In this document: positions 1-8,400 of the stretch, one piece after another
How the letters are laid out: each line of letters begins with the position of its first letter
Numbering within the stretch: position 1 is the first letter of the stretch
Program-made: the position numbers and the translations under genes
The notes under the pieces: model-generated
The model's input: only the letters and a program-made list of their open reading frames with translations
Told to the model about the DNA's origin: nothing
Database searches by the model: none
Assembly: GCF_002949735.1 (NCBI RefSeq)
Contig: NZ_CP026681.1
Coordinates: forward strand, 3,534,001 to 3,598,000
Direction: 5' to 3'
DNA: 64,000 nt
DNA from: Nostoc sp. 'Peltigera membranacea cyanobiont' N6
GTDB taxonomy: Bacteria; Cyanobacteriota; Cyanobacteriia; Cyanobacteriales; Nostocaceae

Positions 1-1
1 A

Positions 2-382
2 CGTACATCCCGCGTTCTAGAAAATGCTGAGTTAAGATTTGCTGGACTCAAAGCAATTGATGTGAATCTGGATCTTGGAGATACTTGTAACTTAAAAAGC
101 CTGACAGAACTAATTGAGCAATTACGCACCAAGTTAGAAGCTCATAATACCTCTCTTAGCACGATTGACTCTTCCAAAGTAGAAATTGAAGAGTTAGAAC
201 AAACCTTGGGTACTTTCTCTGAGAAAATGCTTATGGGAATTGGCTTTAAATACGGCAAAGATAGCCGCGAATATGAGATGGCTGGTGGAGTTCGCAAAAG
301 TGAACGTATTCGTAAAAGCAGGGCGACTCGCTTAAAAACTGTTGCACAAAAAGCATCTAGCCGGGGCACTCAACCTTCGTAA
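2..382 (+). CDS. conserved hypothetical protein, 5' end outside window
   Basis: The reading frame is open to the left edge, so this is the C-terminal 126 residues of a longer protein; the GTG at 62 is probably internal. The visible part is mostly helical and charged, with a possible coiled coil around the stretch IEELEQTLGTFSEKML. It ends in a basic tail containing KSERIRKSR and the phrase GKDSREYEMAGG. I recognise the tail style from uncharacterised cyanobacterial proteins but know no function. It is convergent with fraE. Confidence 0.6.
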   Translation, partial: RTSRVLENAELRFAGLKAIDVNLDLGDTCNLKSLTELIEQLRTKLEAHNTSLSTIDSSKVEIEELEQTLGTFSEKMLMGIGFKYGKDSREYEMAGGVRKSERIRKSRATRLKTVAQKASSRGTQPS

Positions 383-409
383 ATGCGTAGGATAAGCTGT
401 TACGCATTT
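381..409. terminator. hairpin after the partial gene
   Basis: Nine-base inverted arms AAATGCGTA and TACGCATTT are separated by 11 bases and overlap the stop codon of the upstream partial gene. No strong T-run follows, so termination is only plausible. The rest of the spacer up to fraE holds no gene. Confidence 0.35.
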
Positions 410-554
410 AATATCATTTCCGCTTGATTACTTATTAAACCCGAAGAACCCCAAAGAGCTAAAGCTCACTGTAAAACCTCCGTTTTCCTGGGCTTGGCGT
501 TGGTGCAGCCTCTCCAAGAGTTGGGTCGAACTGCTCAGTACAAGTGCCCAATTA

Positions 555-1334
555 TTAAAACTCGCGTTGTGAAAAGATAAAAATAGCGATCGCTAACAAC
601 ATGCCACTATAAAGTAAACCATAGCCAGCATTTGTAATCAGTGCAGTTGTGTCAGGTAATGCTTGCAGACCATAAACGGCATCATTTTTTAAATCTAATC
701 GAGATAAATCTGGCAAGATGAGAAATAAACCTTGAGTTAAACCTTCCATACCAGGGTTACGACTCAGACGACCGAGTTGTACTAAATCTTGAGTAATATT
801 TCCAATTAAATATACTGCAAAGGTTAAAATTGTCGCTAGCAAGGAAGCAGTAAAAACACCGAAGGTAATAGCTACAGCAGTGATTAATGACAACTGCAAT
901 AATAAGAAAATTGCAGCAATTAAAATACTCGCTGTTGGATGAGGAATGTTACCAAATTGCAGAAATATCAGATAAATTGCTGTCATCGTGGCGACAAGTA
1001 CAGCTAATACTGCGGATAAACCTAAGTATTTGCCGATGATAATTTCGCTACGGCTGACAGGTTTAGCAATTAACACCAAAATAGTGCGTTTTTCAATTTC
1101 TTTATTAACCAGTCCCGTACCAACAAATATCGTCACAATTAGCCCGATGGCATTCATCGCCGCCATCCCGAAGTCTAAAAACATTTTGTCTTCAGTGGTA
1201 GCTGCAAATTCAGGAAGGACGCGGAAGGCAATGGCGAGGATTAGCGCATAAAAACCAATAATATATAGGATGCGATCGCGTACCACTTCCTGAAACACGT
1301 TCTTTGCTAGTACAAAAATTCTGTTAATAGTCAT
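555..1334 (-). CDS. fraE: FraE, ABC-2-type permease for filament integrity
   Basis: This 259-residue membrane protein looks like an ABC-2-type permease: an N-terminal cytoplasmic start MTINRIFVLAKNVFQEVVRD, then about six hydrophobic segments and the conserved phrase VNKEIEKRTILVLIAKPVSR. It is third in a minus-strand set whose other members match FraC and FraD in length and topology, the same order as fraC-fraD-fraE in Anabaena, so the name rests on both sequence and synteny. FraE is needed for long filaments and for heterocyst maturation under nitrogen starvation; its partner ATPase is not encoded here. The ATG is the last unit of an ATGACAA heptad repeat, with no Shine-Dalgarno sequence. 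Confidence 0.8.
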   Translation of the reverse strand: MTINRIFVLAKNVFQEVVRDRILYIIGFYALILAIAFRVLPEFAATTEDKMFLDFGMAAMNAIGLIVTIFVGTGLVNKEIEKRTILVLIAKPVSRSEIIIGKYLGLSAVLAVLVATMTAIYLIFLQFGNIPHPTASILIAAIFLLLQLSLITAVAITFGVFTASLLATILTFAVYLIGNITQDLVQLGRLSRNPGMEGLTQGLFLILPDLSRLDLKNDAVYGLQALPDTTALITNAGYGLLYSGMLLAIAIFIFSQREF

Positions 1335-1363
1335 TTGTCATTTGTCATTTGTCATTTGTCATT
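1331..1363. repeat. TCATTTG heptad repeat at the fraE start
   Basis: Four full copies and one partial copy of TCATTTG. On the coding strand they read as repeated ATGACAA and include the fraE start codon itself. Out-of-frame ATG triplets in the repeat are alternative start codons that could compete with the true one. Confidence 0.85.
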
Positions 1364-1390
1364 AACAAGAAGAGAAGAACTTTCTGTTTG

Positions 1391-1458
1391 CTCCAATCTC
1401 CAATCTCCAATCTCCAATTCCCAGTCCCCAGTCCCCAGTTCCCAATCCCCAATCCCCA
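1391..1458. repeat. CCAATCT/CCCCAGT/CCCCAAT heptad repeat
   Basis: Degenerate 7-base units (CCAATCT, then CCCCAGT, then CCCCAAT) fill most of the fraD-fraE spacer. This is the same short tandem repeat family seen near 7.1, 13.6, 37.3 and 39.3 kb. Confidence 0.85.
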
Positions 1459-1462
1459 CTTA

Positions 1463-2470
1463 TCACTGTTGTGGAGGTGGCGCTCCTGGAATTAATCTAC
1501 TGGCGCGATCGCATTCAATTTCTGCAACTGGAATCTTATTCCCTGAATTACTGGTTACTGCAACTGGTTCAATTCGACAAGATTTTCTTAAGTAATAGCC
1601 CCGTGGGTTAGAACTTGGGCCGCTCCAAATACTTAATAAGTCTAATATATATCCAGATTTAGTATTAGCTACACGCGGTTCAACGCGCCATAAATCCTTC
1701 TCTTCATATTTACCCAGGTTTTTTTGAATTACTCCCCTACCCAGAGTCCTTACTCGTTGTTTTGCATCTAGTAACCATTTCTCTACTTCCGACCAAGATG
1801 TTTTGTCTATTTGTTCTTCTACTATTGGTTGAAGTCTCTCTAGAATTACAACCCCGTTTTGTGGGATTTTTAATCGTTCTTCTGTTCTGACAACAAAGGT
1901 ACTACGTTTAAAAGTATCTGCCTGCAAACTGGGATATTGTTGAAACCAATGATCCATCACAAAATAAAACTGAATCCAGCAACTTAGCAGCATACTACTA
2001 GCAACTAAAATTATAATTCTTTGGCGGTCTTGGGGCTTAGGAATTCTGGCTTTAGCGTCAGTGTCGCTTCCTTCAATAAATTCTGGTATTGCCGTAATTA
2101 GTGCCGAAATTGTCGGCCAAAAAACGATTATTCTTGGTGTAATTACTTCCTCTTGATTTCCAAAGGCAAAAACACTCACTAAGAATCCAGTAATCACTGC
2201 CCCGACTGGCATAAATGTACCAGGAACCCTCAAAGGATCTTGAGTTGTATACCAAGCTGTGCCTGAAATTAAAAATAACCAACCGAAAAAGGCAATAATA
2301 TCTTTGACATAGCCTGTAGCCAAAGATGAAAGCACCCAAGAAAAGACACTCATATAAATAAATGTCTGCCAAGAGTAAGCTTTGGGTGGAACTAATAATT
2401 TTCTAATTCCCGCATACAGCCCTTCAGCAAATTTAAAAAAACCAAATACATCTTTAAGTAGCGTATTCAT
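1463..2470 (-). CDS. fraD: FraD, septal-junction membrane protein
   Basis: This 335-residue protein has five predicted transmembrane segments in its first half (about residues 38-55, 58-75, 87-105, 110-130 and 152-172). A soluble C-terminal half of about 160 residues follows. That topology, the length and the position between fraC and fraE fit FraD, the septal protein of heterocystous cyanobacteria that is linked to septal junctions and cell-cell communication. A strong Shine-Dalgarno, AAGGAGGAAT, precedes the ATG. The C-terminus ends in a short proline/glutamine tail. The spacer to fraE is replaced by heptad repeats, which could uncouple the two genes. Confidence 0.82.
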   Translation of the reverse strand: MNTLLKDVFGFFKFAEGLYAGIRKLLVPPKAYSWQTFIYMSVFSWVLSSLATGYVKDIIAFFGWLFLISGTAWYTTQDPLRVPGTFMPVGAVITGFLVSVFAFGNQEEVITPRIIVFWPTISALITAIPEFIEGSDTDAKARIPKPQDRQRIIILVASSMLLSCWIQFYFVMDHWFQQYPSLQADTFKRSTFVVRTEERLKIPQNGVVILERLQPIVEEQIDKTSWSEVEKWLLDAKQRVRTLGRGVIQKNLGKYEEKDLWRVEPRVANTKSGYILDLLSIWSGPSSNPRGYYLRKSCRIEPVAVTSNSGNKIPVAEIECDRASRLIPGAPPPQQ

Positions 2471-2526
2471 ATTCCTCCTTCCACCTAATCACTCACTTGT
2501 CTTCCTTTTAATGAAGTAAAACCCTG

Positions 2527-3066
2527 CTATTTTGCTCGAAACAATAAAATAATAGTTATAGCAGTATAGCTAAGAGAATTCGCTATTAGTATAGTCGTTA
2601 CCAAATTGGTACTTTGTAATCTCAGGTTGCTAAAAGTACTCCATCGCCGCCGTTGAGATATTGGAGCTTCCTCTTCTTTTTTCGCAAATGATTCATTTAA
2701 TGATAGTAGCAATACCTTTAAAATGAAAAATTTCATCACAAAAGTAGCAAAGAAAATTATAAAGGCGGTTAAGATTATGAAAGTTTGTGTATTGGGTGCT
2801 TTAAAATTATTAAAAAACATATAGTTAATTAATTCCGATCTCACCTCTATCGGCAACATTGGTTCTGCTACAAAAAATATTAACCAACCAATTACACTAG
2901 AAAAAAGATTGAGAGAAATAGCATAAAAAATACTAGTTTTTTTGTCAAATTTTAGTCGATAGTGCAAAATATACGCTTCGATAGGAATGGCAATTAGTAC
3001 AAATAAAAAGTCAAACAGAACTCCACCAATGGGAAAAATTCTCGGAAGCATCCAATTCTCAGGCAT
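2527..3066 (-). CDS. fraC: FraC, filament integrity membrane protein
   Basis: A 179-residue protein with about four hydrophobic segments and a basic cytoplasmic loop (SQRRRWSTF) before the last one. Length, topology and its place as first gene of fraCDE match FraC, an integral membrane protein at intercellular septa that is required for filament integrity and cell-cell molecular exchange. No clear Shine-Dalgarno precedes the start. The name depends on operon context as well as sequence; the protein has no catalytic motif. Confidence 0.8.
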   Translation of the reverse strand: MPENWMLPRIFPIGGVLFDFLFVLIAIPIEAYILHYRLKFDKKTSIFYAISLNLFSSVIGWLIFFVAEPMLPIEVRSELINYMFFNNFKAPNTQTFIILTAFIIFFATFVMKFFILKVLLLSLNESFAKKEEEAPISQRRRWSTFSNLRLQSTNLVTTILIANSLSYTAITIILLFRAK

Positions 3067-3302
3067 AACATAGTCAAGGGTAAGGTTTAACTGTAGAGAG
3101 TATAACTGGGATAGTGAGGGTGATGGGGGAAATTATCAGATTGTTTTTGTCCTTTATTATGCTGGTATGTGACTACTCCCTGATTGGTATTGTTAATACA
3201 TCAAGCTGAACCTTATACGGACGCACTAGCGGGGTAGTTTCTCTACTAAGATTACAAGACGTTAGGTAAGATTAAAGACTGCAACTTATAGCTTTTCAAT
3301 AG

Positions 3303-4439
3303 ATGACAAGGAACGGTATTGGTATTCGGACGGCGCAAGTGCGTCAGGAACGCCTAATTGGTCAAATTCACGTCTACGATGGACTGGGTAAAGGCAAGTC
3401 TCAAGCTGCTTTGGGGGTGGTTTTGCGCTCTATTGGCTTGGGGATAAATACGCCTAGCGATTCTAACCGGGTTTTACTGCTGCGATTTTTAAAAGGGCCG
3501 GAACGTGATTATGACGAAGATGGCGCGATCGCAGCTTTACAGCGTGGGTTTCCCCATTTAATAGACCAGGTTCGCACTGGAAGAGCCGAATTTTTTGGCC
3601 CAGAAGAAATTACCACCTTTGACCGAGATGAGGCGATGCGGGGTTGGGATGTCGCCAAAGGTGCGATCGCTAGCGGTTTATATTCAGTTGTCGTCTTAGA
3701 TGAAATTAACCCCGTTCTGGATTTGGGTTTGCTACTAGTGGATGAAGTAGTAAAGACATTAAAATCTAAGCCCCAAGAGTTAGAAATCATCGCCACCGGA
3801 CGCGCCGCACCGCAAAAATTACTTGATATTGCAGATTTGCATTCAGAAATGAAACCTCATCACCATCCAACAGCCAAAGCCCTCTTCCTGGAAGGGATTG
3901 AAATTTATACTGGTGCTGGGAAAGGTAAGTCTACTAGTGCATTAGGCAAAGCCTTACAGGCCATTGGTAGGGGAATCAATCATCCGGGATCTACCCGTGT
4001 GTTAATTATGCAGTGGCTTAAAGGTGGTACTGGCTATACAGAAGACGCAGCGATCGCCGCCTTGCAGCAGTCATATCCAGAAGTAGTGGATCATCAGCGT
4101 TGCGGTGGCGATTCCATTGTCTGGCGCAATTCCCGGCAAGAATTAGACTATGTAGAAGCCGAGCGGGGTTGGGAAATAGCAAAAGTTGCGATCGCCTCTG
4201 GAATGTATAAAACTATTATTCTTGATGAACTCAACCCCACTGTTGATTTAGAATTACTCCCCGTTGAACCCATTGTCCAAGCTTTACTCCGTAAACCCCG
4301 CGATACTGAAATCATCATCACTGGCCGCTGTCAAAATCAACCAGCATACTTCGACTTGGCTAGCGTTCACTCAGAGGTTTACTGCCACAAACACTATGCA
4401 AATCAAGGTGTAGAACTTAAACGAGGCGTAGATTTTTAG
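3303..4439 (+). CDS. tandem two-domain CobA/CobO-like corrinoid adenosyltransferase
   Basis: The 378-residue protein consists of two copies of the P-loop fold used by cob(I)alamin/cob(I)yrinate adenosyltransferase (CobA/CobO/BtuR), at about 20-190 and 198-370. Each copy has a Walker A loop (GLGKGKSQ and GAGKGKST), a conserved LDEINPVLDL or LDELNPTVDL segment, and a terminal ATGRAAP or ITGRCQN segment. Standard enzymes are about 200 residues and act as dimers, so this looks like a fused dimer. The family transfers the 5'-deoxyadenosyl group of ATP to cobalt in cobamide synthesis. Both loops have Ser where CobA usually has Thr, so one or both sites may have diverged. No Shine-Dalgarno is evident. 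It is divergent from fraC and convergent with the diguanylate cyclase. Confidence 0.72.
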   Translation: MTRNGIGIRTAQVRQERLIGQIHVYDGLGKGKSQAALGVVLRSIGLGINTPSDSNRVLLLRFLKGPERDYDEDGAIAALQRGFPHLIDQVRTGRAEFFGPEEITTFDRDEAMRGWDVAKGAIASGLYSVVVLDEINPVLDLGLLLVDEVVKTLKSKPQELEIIATGRAAPQKLLDIADLHSEMKPHHHPTAKALFLEGIEIYTGAGKGKSTSALGKALQAIGRGINHPGSTRVLIMQWLKGGTGYTEDAAIAALQQSYPEVVDHQRCGGDSIVWRNSRQELDYVEAERGWEIAKVAIASGMYKTIILDELNPTVDLELLPVEPIVQALLRKPRDTEIIITGRCQNQPAYFDLASVHSEVYCHKHYANQGVELKRGVDF

Positions 4440-4519
4440 GCGTTGCTGATTAGCTTCCCCATCCCTTAAAAGGTGAGTTTGCATTTTCAAGAGATAGAAA
4501 GTGTGTGAAGTTTGGCGCA

Positions 4520-5488
4520 CTAGCAGGAGTTTTTACTTTTGGGGAGGATGATATTTTGTACAAAGCGATCGCGTCCTGCTGCCTTTGCTTGATATAATGC
4601 CCGATCTGCTGCGGCAATCATTTCTTCCAAGTCAGAATCTAGCTGAGGAATTTCTGTGGTAAACCCGACACTAATGGTTACATGAGGACTAACTTGGGAA
4701 TTTTGATGAGGTATTGCCAGTGTGCGGACAGCATGGCAAATTTCCTCGGCAATATGAGTCGCCCCCTCGGTATCTGTGTTAGGTAAAATCACAGCAAATT
4801 CTTCCCCACCATAACGGGCGACTAGATCGCTGGGACGTTTAATAATATCTTTAATGGCTTTAGCAATTTCTTGAAGACAGCGATCGCCTACCCGATGCCC
4901 ATAAGTATCGTTATATAATTTGAAGAAATCAACATCACAAAGAATCAGCGAAAGCGGCCGTTGCTCCCGTTTTAGGCGCTGCCACTCTTGGTTAAGATAC
5001 TCTTCAAACCGTCGGCGGTTAGCTACTTGAGTTAATCCATCAATAGTAACTAATCGCTGCAATTCCAGATTAACGGTTTCTAGTTTTTGCTGTAACTGAG
5101 ATTGCTGAATCAAGCGTTTTACCCGTTGTCGCAAAACTGGCCAGTGAATCGGTTTGGTTACATAGTCCATTGCCCCCACTGCAAATGCCCGATCGACTGA
5201 CTCTTGATCCTCAAGTCCTGTAATCATTAAAACTGGAGTGTGTTTACTAGAATCAAGAAGTTCCAACTGAATGCAACACTCAAACCCATCCATATCTGGC
5301 ATTATGGCATCAAGAAGTATTATGTCAGGGTGCTGTTGGTTAAAAGCAGTTAAAGCCTCTCTGCCATTTTGAGCTTCCACTATTTTATAGCCTTCTCGCT
5401 CCAAGAAATGCCGCAGGATCATGCGGATGAAAGGTTCATCATCAACAATTAGAACTAAAGATTGGCTTTCTTGAGCAGTGGCATTCAT
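4520..5488 (-). CDS. REC-GGDEF response regulator (diguanylate cyclase)
   Basis: The 322-residue protein has a receiver domain at about 10-130 (LIVDDEPF; phospho-acceptor Asp in ILLDAIMPDMDG; TKP lysine motif) and a GGDEF domain at about 160-315. The active-site signature is GGEEF. An RPSD inhibitory-site motif lies five residues before it, so both c-di-GMP synthesis and product inhibition are expected. Its ATG overlaps the stop of the upstream hybrid kinase as ATGA, implying translational coupling and a shared phosphorelay: the kinase's HPt domain is the obvious phosphodonor. This is a PleD-like output module with one receiver. Confidence 0.9.
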   Translation of the reverse strand: MNATAQESQSLVLIVDDEPFIRMILRHFLEREGYKIVEAQNGREALTAFNQQHPDIILLDAIMPDMDGFECCIQLELLDSSKHTPVLMITGLEDQESVDRAFAVGAMDYVTKPIHWPVLRQRVKRLIQQSQLQQKLETVNLELQRLVTIDGLTQVANRRRFEEYLNQEWQRLKREQRPLSLILCDVDFFKLYNDTYGHRVGDRCLQEIAKAIKDIIKRPSDLVARYGGEEFAVILPNTDTEGATHIAEEICHAVRTLAIPHQNSQVSPHVTISVGFTTEIPQLDSDLEEMIAAADRALYQAKAAGRDRFVQNIILPKSKNSC

Positions 5489-8400
5489 GGCGTTTCCTTC
5501 GCAAGTTCTTTTTCTAAGGCTGTTCTAACTTGTTCATACTCCTGGTATAGTTGCGAGAGTGATTCTACGCTGTTTTCTAATTTACTGCTGCGTCCTTGTG
5601 CTTCTAACACCCTGCAAAGCTGCGCTAAGGCCATCGCTCCGATAAAGCCACTGCTAGACTTGAGTTGGTGGGCTGCCTTCCATATAGTTTGGGCATCCTG
5701 AGTTGCGATCGCTGTGCTAATATTTTCCACCAGTTTTGGTGTCTCTGTAAGGTAACACTCAATCAGTTCAGAAAATACAACACTATCTCCTCTGACCATA
5801 TCCCGCAAGGATTTCAGAATATTGAGATCGATTTTGGCGTTTTTTAATGTCTGGTTTTGCCCTTCTTGGAGGATATTTTGCGAAGTTTGCAATTCTTTGG
5901 ACATCACTCGATCTTGTTTGACTATGGAAGGGAATTCAATACTTCTTTGACGTGGGCATTTGCTGAGTGCTTGAGCTAAATCTTGAAACTGAATAGGTTT
6001 GCTAATGTAGTCATCCATACCAGCAGCAAGACAGATTTCGCGATCGCCCCGCATCGCATTGGCAGTTATTGCAATGATATAGGGGCGAAAACCCACTTCC
6101 CATTGTTGACAAATTCTCCGGGATGCTTCTAACCCATCCATTTCAGGCATGTGGATATCCATCAGCACTAGGTCATAAGGCTGTTTTTGCAAAGCCTTGA
6201 GTACTTCTACTCCATTGGTGACGACATCCGCCTTATAACCCATTTTCTGTAACATCAGTAAAGCAACTTTCTGATTAACAACCGTATCCTCTGCTAGGAG
6301 AATCCGCAGTGGCAATCGATGGGCTAAATGCCGATCTACCAAGGGGAAATGAGAAATACTGGCTGGGATCGGCTGATTTCCCAAAACACGGGTAATAACA
6401 TCGTAGAGTTGAGACTGTTTAATCGGTTTGCTCAAAGAGGCAGCAAACTGGACATCACCAAAGTCAGAGAAAGTTTCTCCTCTACCCAAAGAGGTCATCA
6501 TCACTAAAGGTAGATTTTGACAACCAGATTGTTTGCGGATTTGACAAGCTAGGGTTATGCCATCTATTTCCGGCATTTGCATATCTAAAATGGCAATATC
6601 AAACTGTGTTCCCAGAGCAAGTTGAGCTAAAGCTTCTTCACCAGATTTAGCAGCATAAGTTTCCATTTTCCAAGACTCTGCTTGCAAGCTGATAATTTGG
6701 CGGTTGGTCAGATTGTCATCCACAATCAACAGGCGCTTTCCTTCAAACTGCATCGGCGAATTACTAAATTCACCCTGCTCTGATACAGCAGGCACTTGGG
6801 CTGTAATGGTGAAGTAGAATGTTGAACCTTGGGAAGTGTAAGGAGATGATAATAATTTTCCACTTTTCCATCTAGGGCTAGGATTGCCACCAACAAATCC
6901 TTGACTTTCTACCCAAAGAGTGCCGCCCATCATCTTACTTAGCCGCTTGCTGATCACTAGTCCTAGTCCTGTGCCGCCATATCGTCGAGTCATGGAGACA
7001 TCAGCCTGAGTGAAGGGCTGAAATAAGCGCTCTATTTTCTCTGGTGTGATGCCAATACCTGTATCTTGGATAGCAAATTGGATTTCGTAGAGAAGTTGCT
7101 CTTGGACAAGAGGTATTGGGGATTGGGGATCGGGGAACTCGGGGCCCCCTCTGGGGATTAGGGGCGATGGGGACTGGGAAGAAATTTCTCGATCAAAATC
7201 CCCATTACCCCTTATCTCCAGAGGCGGCACCGAGTTCCCTAATCCCCAGTCCCCATTCCCCAGTTCAACAGATAGTACAACTTCTCCAAGTTCAGTAAAC
7301 TTAATCGCATTGTTGAGGAGATTCATTAAGACTTGGCGCAGACGTGTCATATCGCCGATAATCTGGGTGGGAACTTGCGGATGGATTAGGTAAGCTAGTT
7401 CAATGTCTTTTTGGGCAGCTTTAGGGGCTAATAAAGAAATAGCCTGTTCTACACAGGCTCTCAAATCAAAAGGCTGTTCTTCTAATTCCAGCTTTCCCGA
7501 CTCAATTTTAGAGAAATCTAGAATGTCGTTGATGATGGTGAGCAAAGCATCTCCACTACTGCGAACTGTTTCCACAAATTCTTGTTGTTGGGGCGTGAGG
7601 TCAGTATCCAGCAGTAGATCGGTCATGCCAATAACAGCATTCATTGGAGTCCGAATTTCGTGACTCATCATCGCTAAAAACTCACTTTTTGCCCGATTTG
7701 CGGCTTCTGCCTGACGTTTTGCCTGCTCTAAGGCAAAGTTTTTCAAAGTAAGTTCTTCCCGTTGGCGCGTTTCTTGTTCCAGTAAGTAAGCCTGTGCTAA
7801 AGCAATACCCAGTTGAGCCGCCACTGCTTCTAGTAATTCGATTTCGTCTTGTGTCCACTGGCGAAAATAGCTGCACTGATGTAAGCCGATCGCACCATTT
7901 GGCTCTCCTTGATAGGAGGTGCGGATTGACAGCATAGACTTGATCCCAATTTCTCGGCAGATAGGTTCAACTCCCTGGAGTAAAGGATCGACATAGACAT
8001 TTGGAGAAGCGATCGCTATTTCTTGTGCCATCATCTGCTCAACATGCGGATTGTTGCTCATAGGAACTTCCAATTTCAACATGGAGCAGTAACCGGGAAG
8101 TATATTATACTCTGCTACTAAGGGGATTCGGGGTGTGGGGTCGCTAATGTAAGAATGAATCAGACACCGTTCAACTCCAAATGCTTGTCCAATTTGGGTA
8201 GCAGCCGTCTCAAAGATTTTGCTGGCATCAAGACTTTGACGAATTTCCTGAGTAATTTGCTCAAGTAGTAGGGTTCGATGCAATTGCCGTTGCAGTGCTT
8301 CTTTTGCTCGTTTGTTTTCGGTAATGTCGTGATTTATGCCAACAGTGGCAACAGTTTCTCCTTGTTCATCCTGTAAAGAGATTATAGTTGTTTCGCAAAT

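Noticed and set aside
3170..3200. GTATGTGACTAC and GTATTGTTAATAC upstream of fraC as NtcA sites
   Set aside because: Spacing between GTA and TAC is 6 and 7 bases, not 8.
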